DNA of 64,000 nucleotides, taken from positions 25,305,879 to 25,369,878 of the forward strand of contig JARZZO010000003.1 in assembly GCA_030544215.1 (NCBI GenBank), in the 5' to 3' direction. The notes under the pieces are model-generated. The model did not search any database, was not told the origin of the DNA, and saw nothing but the letters and a program-made list of their open reading frames with translations. Numbering within the stretch: the first letter of the stretch is position 1; every line of letters begins with the position of its first letter. The stretch comes from Zantedeschia hybrid cultivar (taxonomy: Eukaryota; Streptophyta; Magnoliopsida; Alismatales; Araceae). Made by a program: the position numbers and the translations under genes. Below, in pieces: positions 22,411-35,182 of the stretch.

Positions 22411-22985
22411 CAAGCATCAATGATCTCTGTATTTTCTGTGGAACCTTCCAAAAATCAGCTGTTCACATGTTCTTACATTGTGGTATTATCTCCAATATGT
22501 GGACCATTATTTTCCTCTGTTTCGTCTCCTCCTGGCAGCAGCCACACTCTATCCAACATCTGATCACCTCTTGGGATGATCTCAATGTTATAGAGTTTGA
22601 TAAGGATACCTAGAGCAGGTTACTAGCTGTTGTTCTCTGGGCCATTCGGAAAGAGCACAACGCTATGCGTTTCAAGCAGGATTTTTGCCCACCTTTCAAT
22701 CTCATCAATCATGCTCTGAACTTAATGAAGAACTGGAGAATAGCAGTCTACCTTAAGCCTGATGTTGTTTCTACCTCTCTTCTTCCTTTATTAAGCTTGA
22801 GAGACTAGCTCCTTTGATGCATTTTGTTTTCTGATCTTGCTTTATTTGTGGTTTCAGGCTTTTGCCTTTTCGATGTCTTTAGTTTCCCTTGGGCTATTGT
22901 CTCTGTAGGTTTTTTGTAATTTGCCTCCTTTATTTCGTTTTAATATAATTGTGGCTTTGCCACCTTTAAAAAATGATAATAAAAT

Positions 22986-23769
22986 GTAAGAAAAGGAAGT
23001 TCATGATAATTTTTAAAATTGCAAGATGTTTAATTATCATGTTTGGTGGAAACGTTATAATTTTAAAAAATTGTAATGAACCATTTGGTGGCGCTTTTAA
23101 ATTAAATAATATAAGTTTCAGAAATATTTAAAACCAAAAAATCTATAAATATCAAAAAATAATGTCACCAAGTACAAAATAAAGACTAATACTTGCTATA
23201 TAGCGTGGGGTGCAGCCCCAAAAAATATTTTTTATAATTTTTTTAAAGTCGTTCCCACCATGCCCACCATGTCCATACCACCCGATCTCCGATCGGACAA
23301 TTAAAAAAAAAAAAAAACCGAGTCTCAATGAACATTAAAAAGCACCCTTAATGTGCTGAGCCCAATAAATTGAAGCTTAGTTTTGATTTTTCCATTTTTT
23401 TGGGTCATCCAATCTGAGATCAGGTTGTATGGACATGTCAGACATGGTGGAGCCGATTTAAAATCTTGTCACATTTCATGATATGGATCCAATCAAAATT
23501 GACATTGGAACGTCCTCTACTTACGATGCGCTGCACTGAAGCCTGGGTGTAGTGAGAAATAGGCAAGGGTGGAGGGTGTTCCACGCAAGCGACGCGCCAC
23601 GTCGACGTCCGAATGTAGTGTTAAATGAGCAAGGGTTCCCACATCATAGATGGATGTGGGTAAAGAAGCTAGTCTATAAAATCGAACAGAGAATATGACA
23701 CATGACAAATTTAGAAATAATAGATGTTATTATAGAAAGAATTTTAGGAAAGTGTGGGTTGAGAGGAGG
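22986..23769. other. Intron sequence, no gene recognised
   Basis: AT-rich in the left half. No TE end, RNA gene or exon was recognised. Confidence 0.35.
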
Positions 23770-23885
23770 ATCAAAATATGTACTTAGAATATCGGGTCTC
23801 TTACAGGAAAGTTCATGGAACTTGTTGAGACCATAGAGGGAAGAAAAGTCAATATTGCTTGCATTCAAGAGACTAAATGGATCGG
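23770..23885 (+). pseudogene. RTE-like LINE endonuclease fragment cut by element B
   Basis: The frame reads an N-terminal endonuclease segment with NIGSLTGKFMELVET and INIACIQETKWIG-like sequence (seen here as VNIACIQETKWIG). This is typical of plant LINEs of the kind often annotated as craniofacial development protein 2-like. A TAG stands where a conserved Trp is expected before NIGSLTGK. The fragment stops at 23885, where the LTR of element B begins; the continuation was not found after element B. Confidence 0.7.
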
Positions 23886-25800
23886 TGTTTGGCCCTTTTT
23901 TTTATAAGAAAGGGAGAGGGGAAGGGCACTCCCTCCGGTGGCACCCCCCACCAGTTCCCTTCCTCCTCTCTAATCTCTCTCTCACTCTCTCTCACTTGGG
24001 TTGCCGGTGGGTACTCCCCACCTCAAAAAATTCTCCGGTGGCACCTCCTACCTCAAAATCCCACGGTGGGTACCCCCGCTGGTTAAGGTCCCCATGACCT
24101 ATAAATACCCCCCAAGGGGTAAGAAGAACTCGATCCCATTTTGGCCCAAAGTTTGTAAGGGGAAACTCTGTCCATTTGAAGACCAAACCAAGTGCTTTTG
24201 CATGGGTTTGTTGCGTTTGGAGGAGATATTTTCTCGGAGGGCTCTCTTCCTAAGGTGTTTTTTTTCCTAAAGGGAAGCTTTGCCGAATTTATGTTGTAAA
24301 ATTGCCGTTCTATAAGACGGGATTATGCCGAAATGATGAATGAAATGCCAATATTGTTCTTTGAGCATATGTTTGTGCATGTGTGTTCATAAACCTATTA
24401 CTTAAGTAACATTATGTTATTATATTTTCACATACATAATTAATTTATTAATTAGTTTAATAACTAATTAAAATGCATAAGTACATAATTAAATACTCTA
24501 AAATATACTTGGCCTCACCCCATACATAACTAATCCTAGACTGATAATCAAAACTCAATAATGAAACATTGAGACATAAAATATTATACTTAAGTTAAAA
24601 AATGACTTAAATACCCCTCTATACTTAATTAATTAATAAAATCTGTGAAAATTATTTAAAATCAGTAATATCAATATAAAAATCAGAAAAGTTCAGTAAA
24701 AATCAGTAAAACTCAGTAAAAAATCAGAAACCAAATATGAAAATTACATAAGCCCAAAAATGACTTAAATATCCTTCATATATTCAATTAATTAATAAAA
24801 ACCATTAAAATTAATAAAAAATCAGTAAAATTCAGTAAAAAATCAGTAAAAACAGAGAACCAAATCTGAAAATATATAAAATTCCCGAAATGACCAAAAT
24901 GCCCCCAGAACTTAATGAAATTACCAAAATACCTTCAATATGATAAAAATAAGTAAAAATCTCAAAAATATATATAAAAATAGACTCTAAGTGTAATAAA
25001 TCCGATTTGTGGTAAAATTATCAAAATATTCTTATAACTTAAATATGTTTAAAATGATCCTAAAATACATCCGAAGGGTTATCAAGTTTCCTTAAAATGT
25101 TAAAAAAACTTAAAATGACTATAATGACCCTAATGCAACATAATTACAAAATACCCATAAATAGACTTTAAGTCTAGAAATCCAATTTCGGATAAAATTA
25201 CCAAAATACCCTTACAACCCAAACATACTTAAAATAACTCTAAAATACCTCCTAAGGTTTTGAAACCTTCCTAAATCATTAAAACTCACTTCACACACTA
25301 AAGTGACCATAATACCTCTATACCCTCCAACTTGGCATAATTACAAAAATATCCTTATGAGTCTAAAATACTTGGAATCAATCCAGATAACTCGGAGTCA
25401 ATCCAAAGCTTTAAAAAAAAAATATTCCTATCAATTATAAACCCATCCTAAACTTGGGTGAGGCCAAGAGCTTAACCTAAAATATATCTTCATATGCATG
25501 TGTTGCGTGTAGTAGTAGTGTTGCATGTTGTAAGGGCATCAATGGATGCTTAATCAATGGTTGTCGAGCGGTTGCTCGATGTAATTAACACTGACCGAGG
25601 TCAGTGGAGAGAGGTCATATACTCGGATCTTCGCCTGATCCGAAGTCTCAAACTCCCTGAGGGCTAATCCTAAGCTCTCATAGTCCAAGAAATAAAATAA
25701 ATAAAACCAACCTATATTTCTCCAAATAAACAAAAAGAGACAAAAACATAAGATTTAATAAATATCCGATAGGAGAGATATCTAGGTCAGGGTCCAAACA
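23886..25800 (+). repeat. 5' LTR of element B
   Basis: Runs from TGTTTGGCCC to TCCAAACA, 1915 bp. CTATAAATACCCCCC at about 24099 is the likely TATA box. The LTR shares with element A the ATTTTGGCCCAAA, TTGAAGACCAAA, GGAGGGCTCT and GACGGGATTATGCCGAAATG landmarks and the AT-rich second half with repeated AATCAGTAAAA. It has far fewer CACCGGT palindromes than A, which explains most of the 440-bp length difference. Confidence 0.85.
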
Positions 25801-25802
25801 GA

Positions 25803-25821
25803 TGGCACGCTCGGTTAGACC
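25803..25821 (+). other. Primer-binding site of element B
   Basis: TGGCACGCTCGGTTAGACC, two bases after the LTR end. It differs from the element A site (TGGCACGCCCGGTGGGACC) at a few bases, consistent with decay. Confidence 0.7.
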
Positions 25822-25926
25822 TCTCTTTTCCTTTATCTCTCCGTTCGGTGATGCCCTCACCACAACTCTACTACTAACTTTGTCATGTCTTATGTAGGTG
25901 ATCGAGTTTTTGCTCAAAAGACGACT

Positions 25927-28900
25927 ATGGCGGCAAGGGTCATGTATGGCCCACTTGTGGTGGCGACCCACGTACGGTGTGGATATCTGACCACACCAAC
26001 ATGTTTCGGGAACTTCCCCGCGGTGATTAGATCTCCATACTTTCTAGGGGTCATTCTGGCGCCGAAGCCTGCTCCATAAAAGAAGAAAAAGAGGTGCGCT
26101 TCCCGCGCCAGAAGAAGCAACAACGGCGGCCGACCTAGGCGAGTGCTCGCCGTTAATACCATCAGCATCTCTCTAGCCTCCTCGTCCAATAGGAGGCAAA
26201 AGTGGAATGCTCTAACTGCAAGCCCGTCCAGGACGGGAAAAACTATATTGGTGGAGAACCTGCACATTCGTCTGGATGGCGGACAACTCATCATTCCCAA
26301 GATCCATTATATCCCGACGGTTCCTGTCCAAAATCGGTTTGGGATTCTACCGAAGGTTTGCCAAAATGGGGCAACCTTCAAAAAGAAGATAAGGACTCCA
26401 AAGGCTCTTGCTCGTCGGGAGCCAATAATGATATCAGAGCCCGTCATGCCTCGAGCATGGGATAATGCTAATCCCTGAGCAGGGGCAACTCCATGCTTAG
26501 GAATGGGGGCAAATCTTTGCCTCGGATTGGGGGCAATCCAACGGAGGATACTTGCCTCCGCATAAAGAAAATGTGGGTAACCAAAGAGGAAGCCCGCAAA
26601 ATTCGCCAGGTTAGGGTCACCCTAGCAGAACAACAACCTCAACAGCTCATAGAGCCTAAGGGGCAGATAACCAACTCAGCTACCCGGCCTCGTTCTTTAT
26701 GAGGTCAAAAGAGGAAAGGTGCATGTAAGGCACATGAGCAAGTCCGATAGCAAACACCTGTTTTCGAGCGATTGGGCGTATTTGATCGATCGACTCAGAA
26801 GAAGAAGAGAATTGCCAGAATGATAAAGAATGGCATACGAGTCTATACATGCTACACCTCCAGCACCACCAACCGGCAACTTTCCTTGCGGGAAGACCTA
26901 AATGATGTTGCCAATCTGGTGCAACGGGGCGGGCCCCTAACCTGTCAAATGGAGTAGACTATGCGCCTGTTGAATCGAGGAAGCCAGGGGACAAAGCCAC
27001 CCCAAATTGGCAGTAGCAATGCTGCTGGAGGAGTTGATGAAGACAGGGCAAATGCCTTAGGTACCGAGGCCGCTCTAGAACAATCCTAAGATCAAATACA
27101 ACCTCAGACTATGGAGGAGATGAGGCAAGAAAATCAACAACTCAGGGCCTAATATAAAAGATGGAGGAGTAACAAAGGATAGCTCAAGTCCCCCCAGTAA
27201 ATGCACCACCTCCAAGGGCAGTACTTATGCCAACGGTGATAAGACCACAAGCTACAAAGGTCAACTTCAACCCTGATGAGATACAAGAAGATCAGGTTGT
27301 GGAGCCCAATCATAATACTCAACAATCCCATACTTCTGCAGATGATGCTACAACATTGCAGAAGCATATTATTAAGCAAATTATTGAAGTCAAAATGGCA
27401 GAACAAGACGATAGAATAGGCACATTCGACTTATACGGAGTGCCATTCCCAGTACGTCATATGTTCAAGAAGCTTTCGCCAGATCACAACTAGTGCCCCA
27501 AGTTCACCAGATATGACGGGGAAGGCTCGGCCCAAGAACATATTGCCCACTATATGAGTGACTTGGGAGAGTTAGCTATTGATGAGGCTTATCTTCTCTC
27601 ACGGACATTGCATTCCAATAGTATGCAAAGTTGAAGTCCAACTCTATCAACAGGTGGGAGGTGATGCAGAAAAAGTTCCTCGACCGCTTCAAGGTGTCGG
27701 AGCGAAAGGTCACCCACCATCACTAAATTGGTGACGCTAAAGAAAGGCAGGAATGAACCCGCCACCGACTACATCAAAAAATGGCAGAACCTCTGCATGA
27801 AATGTGACAATCCGCCGGCCCATGAGGATGCGGTGTGATTGTGCAAAAGGAGCTAAAAGCCCGAAATAAGTGAAAAGCTGATTAGCGCAAATGTCAGGAA
27901 CTTTGATAAGCTAAATAACATTGTGAAGAAGGTCGAAATATTTTTTGTAGACCATCCAACCATTGCCTCCATTGGGGGGAAAGTCCCAAAGAAGTAGAGT
28001 ATAGATATAGAAGAGGTCAATGCCCTAGACTTTGTCTCGACTGTAGAAAACACAGGGGGCAAGTGCAATGCAAATACCTCGACACCCAATAGAAGGGGAT
28101 CATATGCCACCCTCAATGAGAGGAGGAAAATGCCTTACTCTTTCATTAGAGAGCATACAAGAAAGCTGTTTGACGCATGGGTGCGGGCAAATCTCTTGAC
28201 GCTACCTGAACCAAAAAGGCCAGCAACAGTTGGTAAAATAGATGAACCCAACTATTGCATGTACCATCGCATATTGGGACATGTAATAGAGGATTGTTAT
28301 ATCTGCAAAGGAAAAATCGAAATGCTCATCTGAGAAGGGGCCGTGGAGATGGGAAAATACCTAGTAGACCCGCCTCAGCCACATCGAATGTCCAGACAAA
28401 CATTTGCAACAAATGTTATCCACATGGATGAAAACTCCTCAGAAGAAGAGCCTGCAAATGAGAATATGGATGCCCCTCTGGAGCAAGAAGTGATACCATC
28501 ATACCCTCCAGCGACCCCCACTTCCGAAGGGTCTATTGTGGCGGCACTGGAGGAGATTCAGATGAGTATGTTACGGCTCTCCCATCGGCAAGTCTCGCCG
28601 GAGCAGGAGGCAATACCATCATACCCTCCAGCGACCTCCGCTCTAGAAGGGTCTATCATGCAACACTAGAGAAGATTCAGATGTGTCTGATACAGTTCTC
28701 CCACCAGCAAGCCTTACTGGAGTAGAAGATAACTCCATCATACACTCCAACGACGTCCATTCTAGAGGGGCCCATCATGGCAGCACTAGAGGGGATTCAA
28801 GTAAGTCTGGGACAAATCTCTCATCAGCAGTATGAACTCACTCAAGTAATAGAAGGTCTTGCAAGACAATGGACAAAAGTCTGACAATGGAAAGAGTCAA

Positions 28901-29378
28901 TAGGTCCTACTCCTTTGAGGAGTTAGGACCAGAATGCAACTGTCCCTTAAAGAAGAAGGGCAAACTTATCATAGACTTAAATGAATCATCAAAAGCCCAG
29001 CACCGAGAGAGAATGATGTTAAAATGGAAATGTTGTGAAAGTCACAATAATACTCCTGAGGTCACCTTTGCAGCTAGACAAGGTTCTTGGGGGAAAGAAG
29101 TTGCTGGTGTAGAAACATGGATAAGCTTTAAAGACACTGAATCCCTGGCAAAAAGGCTCAAGAGACTATATTCCTTCCCGAAGGAAAAGACCCAGGAACT
29201 CTTCGAGTTATGTATGAGCAGAAAAGCAATTGTTCTACCCAAGCCAAAAAAGGAAGAAGAAATACATTGAACGGATGCACCCAACTACTGCCCATACCAC
29301 CGCTTCATCACCCATCCAATTGAACGTTGCTTTATGTTCAAGGATGAAGTGGAAAAATTGATTCAAGAATGAAAGATA
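25927..29378 (+). pseudogene. Gag pseudogene of element B
   Basis: The sequence follows the element A gag domain by domain: MAARVMYGPLVVATH at the start, the gag core near 27490-27880, the first YHR module (YCMYHRILGHVIEDC, about 28250), the STPE/LSHQ repeats (28430-28830) and the beginning of the second YHR module (about 29285). Numerous stops (for example after LAPKPAP near 26077) and frameshifts make it non-functional. At the position of the UAG that splits gag in A, this copy has a proline codon. Confidence 0.85.
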
Positions 29379-31375
29379 TCACCCATTCTCCTTTATGGGT
29401 TCAAGATACAATATTCAACTATGGTGGCATGTACAAATAATAGTCTATAGTCAAATGCACGAATATACTAATGGTTGTACAAAATATTCGATTTATTTTG
29501 CTGATATTCCTAACACATTATTCATGCTAAAAGGATGTAAAATCCACTAGCAAAAATGATGGGTTATATGTGGAATGGTCTTGTAAGTGCATCATAGCCC
29601 ACAACTGTATACAGAGTTCCTACTACCACAGCCATTTCATTTCTTCTCGTTTCTTTTTGTTCAGAGTATTTACAGAGCCTCCCTATAGGAAATAGTACAC
29701 AATTTAACATTTAAACCAATGTCTCCTCATTAGTAGGAGAATTTCTCGCACCATCGAGTTCAATTTGCCTTCTTCAGGTGACTACTCCGGCTCGGAGATC
29801 CCCATCGCATTCTCTCCAAAGGCCCCACCACCTGTGGGGAGCACTCAGAAGTCGGTCCTACAAACTCATGGGAAAAAATGGGCCCTACCTTTTTTAACAA
29901 TGTTTTCATAATAAGCATGGTTCACTTAAGGCTAGACCAAGGAAGTTAGTGTGTGCATTATCTTTGAACCCACTAAAAGGTTAAATAGTGTCATTATCTG
30001 TATCTGCTAAATCAAAGGAAATAACATCACATGCACATTAATACGCTAGTTACGTGATAAAATCTGAAGCAAATTAATTAGAAAACTAAACAAAATTCTT
30101 TTGATCGAAGCAAGAAGAAATAAGCTAGATACAACAAGCAGAACACGTTTGAGGCCAAGGAACACAAAGATCATAACAACAAACTAATTGAAACACCAAA
30201 GACCAGGAAAAAGAACAATAAAATAACTCCATCAAAGGGAAACACCACGGCTCAAGACTAATCCGGTACCCTCCACCCAGCAGCTCCAGAGTGCAGCTTC
30301 CTTCTAGCCGTCCACTGGTCGAAATTACATTTTTATCTCCACTACACCAAAGTTGATTTCATTAGTTTCAGAAATGCATAAAAATCAACACAAGATGAAA
30401 GGTCGTTGCTGAAAATACCTGTTTGATAATTAGAGATATCCACACAAACCTTCTAACGAACAGGTGGTGGGGGTCTTTCATACACTCCTTATGGACACAC
30501 AATCTGCCAGCATTCTCTATCAACCCCTGCTTTTGGAAACTCTCACAATTATAGAGTAGAGGAAAGCCCGTAGATAATAAAAACTATTTAAATAGTTAGA
30601 ACATTACCCAAACCAAAAAAAGCAAGTGCACCTTAAATGAAAAAAAGGAGTAGCCAATTGAATGACCTAGAAATTATGAACAAGATGAGAAGACCTCGAT
30701 CCAATCACAAACCTTGATTAGGAGAAACTGCGAAATGGAAGTGATCAGCCTCGTCTCTGGGACACAACACGAGAAGGCCAGAGATGGCAGCATAAGTTCG
30801 GAGAATGACATAGAGAACAGTGGAGAAGGTCAAGCAAGGGTAGAGAAAGATGCGGAGAAGGTTCAAGCAGGGTGTGGACTATGGACAAGGCCATGGCATG
30901 AAGAAGGGGCAGAGAAAGCTGACAGAAGGTAGTGAAGATGGTGCAGAGAGAAGCATGGGGAGGAAAATAGGGTTTCTGTAGGAAGGAGGCTCGGGGAGTG
31001 ACACAGTGTCGGGACGAGTGTGACAGAAAAAAAGAGAGGGGTAAGGCTCTTTTTTTGTTAAAATTATGATTAATGAAGGGAATGTTTTTCAAAATATATA
31101 TTGATAGGGCACGCCAAACACCTTGTTTTGGTCATTTTTGCTACAAAAATATATTTTTGTAAGAAAAATTTGTGTTATAATGCGACCAAACACCCCATTA
31201 GGTTAACCCTCTAAACTTTAACTTCTTTACTAAAACCTTATATTTTTCTGAAATTGTATAAATACCCCTATGTTTTAACAACAATGCCTCATAACTGAAG
31301 GCTGGTTCTTACAATATATATATATATATACATACATATTTATATTTGCATACATATATATACACACAAATAAAT
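29379..31375. other. Intron sequence, no gene recognised
   Basis: Mostly AT-rich. 30700-31040 is purine-rich, with ORFs of low protein character. At 31105-31195 two facing segments with CCAAACACC suggest a small inverted-repeat element, but its ends could not be fixed. Confidence 0.35.
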
Positions 31376-31384
31376 ATAAATAAA

Positions 31385-31388
<4 letters not shown>

Positions 31389-31474
<86 letters not shown>
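31389..31474. repeat. Microsatellite (TA)n(GA)n
   Basis: About 19 TA units followed directly by about 24 GA units. Reading frames through it are artefacts. Confidence 0.95.
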
Positions 31475-31476
<2 letters not shown>

Positions 31477-31691
31477 AAACATAAAAGAAGGAAAGTACAA
31501 TGAAAGAGAGAACTTAGAAGAAAATCAAATGCGTGAAGAGTTGGGAGAGCGGTTGGTCAATTACTAGCCCCATGTAACATCATCTGCTCTCCTTTCACAC
31601 CTAGATCCACATTCCCAATCGGCACTACATATTTCCTCGCGTTACATTCCACTGTCCCTATCTGTACTTTGTACATCTCTAACCTTCACAC

Positions 31692-32336
31692 CAAGGTTTG
31701 CCGACTTGTATCTGGGTGATTCAGAGATACATACGGTTTGACCATCAAGTCACATCTGGTTCGAGCCAAATTGCTTTGACTCCATCTGGCTCGTATCATA
31801 TTGCACGAGTCAATGCGGTATTGCGGTTCATTGAAATCCAGTGCGGTTCACTGCGATCCGGCCCGATCTAGCCTGACATGCCTCAATCCAATATAATACA
31901 AACAGAAAAGGCTTTGATAATGAGTCTATGAGATTAACCTTATATATTTCACTACCATGGGTTCATTTATATGCATAACTGAGTTTTTCATCCAAAATTG
32001 TTATAAACTAGACTTTATTTTTTCCAATGGTAAGGACTTGTACATCTTTTTCTCCAATTTTTAAGTAATCGGACTCTTTTATTCAGTTTGATAGATAATT
32101 TACAGTTTTATATCGATCATAGGGTAGGTTTTCCCCAAAATTTGGTTTATAAGGGCATTGTCGTTAATAAACCACTGGACTTAATTGTTTTTTATGTCAT
32201 AATTATTCATAAAATTAAAGAATCTAGATAAAAAACCAGAAACTGGCACGAATCGGCCCAACTCCTGTGAGTCGGACTGAGTCAGATTGATGTCTCGTAT
32301 CTTGGAGCGCATGATTGACTGATTTGGCAAACCTTG
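31692..32336. mobile_element. hAT-type MITE with CAAGGTTTGCC ends
   Basis: Terminal inverted repeats CAAGGTTTGCC (left) and GGCAAACCTTG (right) are flanked by CTTCACAC (31684-31691) and CTTCACAT (32337-32344), an 8-bp target duplication with one mismatch. Subterminal DNA is rich in GACTC/GAGTC and CGGTTC motifs (31740-31870 and 32250-32310), while the centre is AT-rich. The TIR resembles that of the 7-kb hAT-1 element (CAAGGTTCGCCGTAT), so it may be a non-autonomous relative. No ORF. Confidence 0.85.
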
Positions 32337-32344
32337 CTTCACAT

Positions 32345-33816
32345 TATACAATACCTTAACCTCAACATATGTTCTTCAGCCCATTGTTGATCTCTCTTTC
32401 TCTCTCCTTCATCTCCAGTGGACCTAGCACTTCTGCACACAGTAACCTCGGAGCCTCCTTGGAGGAGCATCCAAAAACCCCAATAGCTGCTCGACCTCAA
32501 ATCTCCCTGTAGAAGCCTTCAGTTCACCATGGAAGCCTATATATGGTAACAATTTGTTTGTAAGAGGGTGATAGACAAGTGGTAGTTTCATGGTAGGGAA
32601 AAGAGGTTTGGAAGGCCATGGGTTCGTTTTACTGTTTTAGTAGTTGAGTGAACCTGAGAGAAAACCTTTGCGGTGTCTTTATTTGACTGAAGCTGTCGAG
32701 TTGGATCACGTTTTCTGGAGTGTGATTTGGCATGAGTTTCACCTAGTCAATCTGGGTCTCGATAAGGACCGTAAAGTTGACCTTGCTCAGTGACTCTTAA
32801 GGTTCAAAACCTGACCTGCCTTGTGCAATATGACACGAGTCAGACCAGTCTGGCAAACAATGCATCCAACCGAAGCACTTCTAATCGAAGCTCATTCAAT
32901 GTAAACACCTAGGCTCTCTTTGGCAACAGGATCAAATGAGTGAGGAATATTTGATATGCCAGGGTATTCGAATGTTGAATTTCTCTTGACATGCTTACCA
33001 CCTGTTCAGCAGCATGGATACATGATGAAAGAGGCAATAAACATTTGTTACAGACAATATGCTTAATCCTTGGTTTTCCCTTTTTTCTGTTTTGCTGATC
33101 ATGCATGGCGTATGGGATATTTCTTCTTTCAGTATACTTGTGTTTAACAAAAATAATCTTGGGACACATTATTTTTTTGGACATTTAGATGAATGATATG
33201 CCCTATTTTTTCCATTCTAAGTGGGGTCTCTTAATGTAAATTACCTGATTATCACCTTCCTTCACAGGATATTCATCTTCTAAGATATTCGACTGCAATT
33301 TTTTTGGGGGGAATTTGACCAAATAAACCTCTCTGCCATGTACTTGTCCAGTTCCTAAGTAATTGCTTAGAGGGAAAAAAGAACAAATTTTAAGAACCAC
33401 CAAAAATGCAGAGGGAAATTGCAGTTAACCCTTGGATCCCTTGGAAGGCATCCAGGGGGGAAGACACCATAGCCATCATGTCATTGAGGTTTGGGGGTGG
33501 AGGAGGAGGAAAAGATGCTCCTGAATACTGCTAGTACATTGGTGAATAGAAGTGAGACAAATGTCATTAATGACCACATAAAGTAGTAAGTTGGCAGGAA
33601 AATTACATGTGTACCTCTGAGTACCATCATTTCAGTGATGAGGGACAAGAAGATACTCACGTACATCTATGGCTCTTGGTTGTCCAAATGAACATTGAGA
33701 AACATCATGGGACAATTGGTAAATATGTTGAGGGCTTGGGATTTATGAATGTGTTTCTTCAACAAACAGATTTATATGCACCTTCATATGGAAATCTAAT
33801 CTCCCATGCTAAGTAT
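32345..33816. other. Intron sequence, no gene recognised
   Basis: A possible degenerate hAT end with CGAGTTGGATCACG and GACACGAGTCAGACCAGTC lies at about 32695-32865. Clear ends or duplications were not found. Nothing else was recognised. Confidence 0.3.
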
Positions 33817-34498
33817 GATTAGTGATGTGAGACTCTCCTGTCCAGATGTCTGGGGGTGGACGTGGAGTGCTTCTGGGACCTTCTCCGTCAGATGTGCTTA
33901 CCATGTCTTCACAGTTGGGTTGTTAGGAGCCCTTTCCTGAGTCATATTTGGTCTCCCAAGTTTCCATTGAGTCCTTATGGAGGGTTTTCCCCATGGAGGC
34001 CTACATGTGGCAGGCTGATTCGGTTCCACTTTGTTGTTTCCCATCTGCTGCCTATGTGCGGATATGGATGAGATGCTTGATCATGATTTTGTGGTGTGTT
34101 CTTTTGCTTGAGAAGTGTGGCAGGTTATCTTCAGTAAGATTCGCCTTCAAATGTGGCCGGTGGGCAAGGTTGATACTCTCCTATGTCTGTGGTCTTCGGT
34201 TGTCTAGCCCCTCGTAGACTACAAGGTTTGGTGGCTGATCCTTCATGCCATGCTTTGAGCCATTTCCGGTGAGAGGAATAGGAGGATCTTCAAGCAACAG
34301 GCCCTTGTGTCGGAGAGAGTGGCTGCCTTTGTTAGTGAGCAAGGGAGCGGGTGAGGGTTCTATGTGATTTGGATAATGGGTCTTCCTCCATTTTGTTCGG
34401 TTAGGAGGATTTGAGTGTTCCACTATCTTGGTGCTTTTGTATAGAGGGATTTTGAGAGCTTGTTTTCCTTACTCTTGCTTATTCCCTTTGTTTTTAAT

Positions 34499-34975
34499 CA
34501 TAGTTGTCAAGGCACCCGCCTAGGTTTTGCCTAGGTCCTAGGCGGTTTTCCAGCAGCAAGGCGCTGGGCCGCCTTTCCAACAGCTCACAAGGCGCCCAAG
34601 GTGCCCACATTACTGAAACCCAAGGTTCCCTGCCCCTCTCTCTTTGTATATATACATATATATATATAATTATATAAATACATACTAATACATATATATA
34701 TATATATATACATATTACATACATATGTATCATGTATGTAATATGTGTATATATATATATATACACACAGACATACACATATTACATACATGCATTTATA
34801 TATATATATATATATAGATTTACATACATATATACATATTACATACATACATTTATACATACATATATATGTATGTAATGTATATATATGTGTGTAAATC
34901 TAAATGTGTGTGTATATATACATACACATTTAGATTTACACACATATATACATATTACATACATACATATGTATG

Positions 34976-35018
<43 letters not shown>

Positions 35019-35182
35019 ATGTATGTGTGTAAATCTAAATGTATATATATACATACATATATATATATATAATATTATATATATATTAAAATATTATATT
35101 ATGAAGTTGATGCCTAGGCAGGCGCTTAGGCGTTCCGGAACCCCAAGCATGCCTTGGTCGCCTTACCGCCTTGACAACTATG
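34499..35182. mobile_element. hAT-type MITE with CATAGTTGTCAAGGC ends, inside the LINE 3' UTR
   Basis: Perfect 15-bp terminal inverted repeats, CATAGTTGTCAAGGC and GCCTTGACAACTATG, are flanked by a perfect 8-bp target duplication TTTTTAAT (34491-34498 and 35183-35190). Subterminal zones carry CCTAGG and GGCGC palindromes. The middle (34650-35090) is a large TA/CATA microsatellite. A related end occurs at 45754. Confidence 0.95.
34645..35092. repeat. TA / TACATA microsatellite block in the MITE
   Basis: Alternating TATATA, TACATACATA and short GTGTAAATCTAAATG segments, the latter present in direct and inverted copies. This arrangement suggests repeated foldback or slippage growth inside the transposon. 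Confidence 0.85.

Larger units (their letters stand above)
19350..22985 (+). mobile_element. Decayed L1-type LINE, ORF2 part
   Basis: A broken ORF2 reads through several frames on the plus strand. The endonuclease C-terminus carries the catalytic SDH motif in PRLISDHIPISLAS (about 19600). The reverse transcriptase carries LALKLDFEKAFDRVNW (about 20600-20645), SSRGLRQGVPLSPLLF (about 20780-20823) and LVDDTLIF (about 20935, in place of YADD/FADD). The LINE C-terminal region with FPIKYLG, LSDGSRWIL and FLWKG (21350-21830) and a zinc-knuckle-like zf-RVT segment with CIFCG...H.FLHC (about 22420-22475) follow. An AT-rich 3' end (about 22950-22985) closes the element. Stops and frameshifts are frequent. 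A 224-bp hAT MITE interrupts it at 21091-21314, and a 34-bp tandem duplication at 22343-22410 shifts the frame. Target duplications of the LINE itself were not identified. Confidence 0.85.
23886..29378 (+). mobile_element. Gag-only LTR retrotransposon B, 3' truncated
   Basis: Same family as element A but on the plus strand. It comprises an LTR (23886-25800), a PBS (25803-25821) and a gag pseudogene (25927-29378). Similarity to A stops inside the second YHR...C module at about 29378; all of the 3' non-coding region and the 3' LTR are missing. The 5 bases before the LTR are ATCGG. The loss of the 3' half means the matching target duplication cannot be tested. Confidence 0.85.

Noticed and set aside
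31105..31200. Small inverted-repeat element with CCAAACACC on both sides
   Set aside because: Ends are imperfect and no flanking duplication was found.
32690..32870. Possible hAT end with GAGTC motifs
   Set aside because: Too degenerate to fix termini.
34494..35072. Tyr/Ile-rich ORFs on both strands
   Set aside because: Frames through the TA/TACATA microsatellite.
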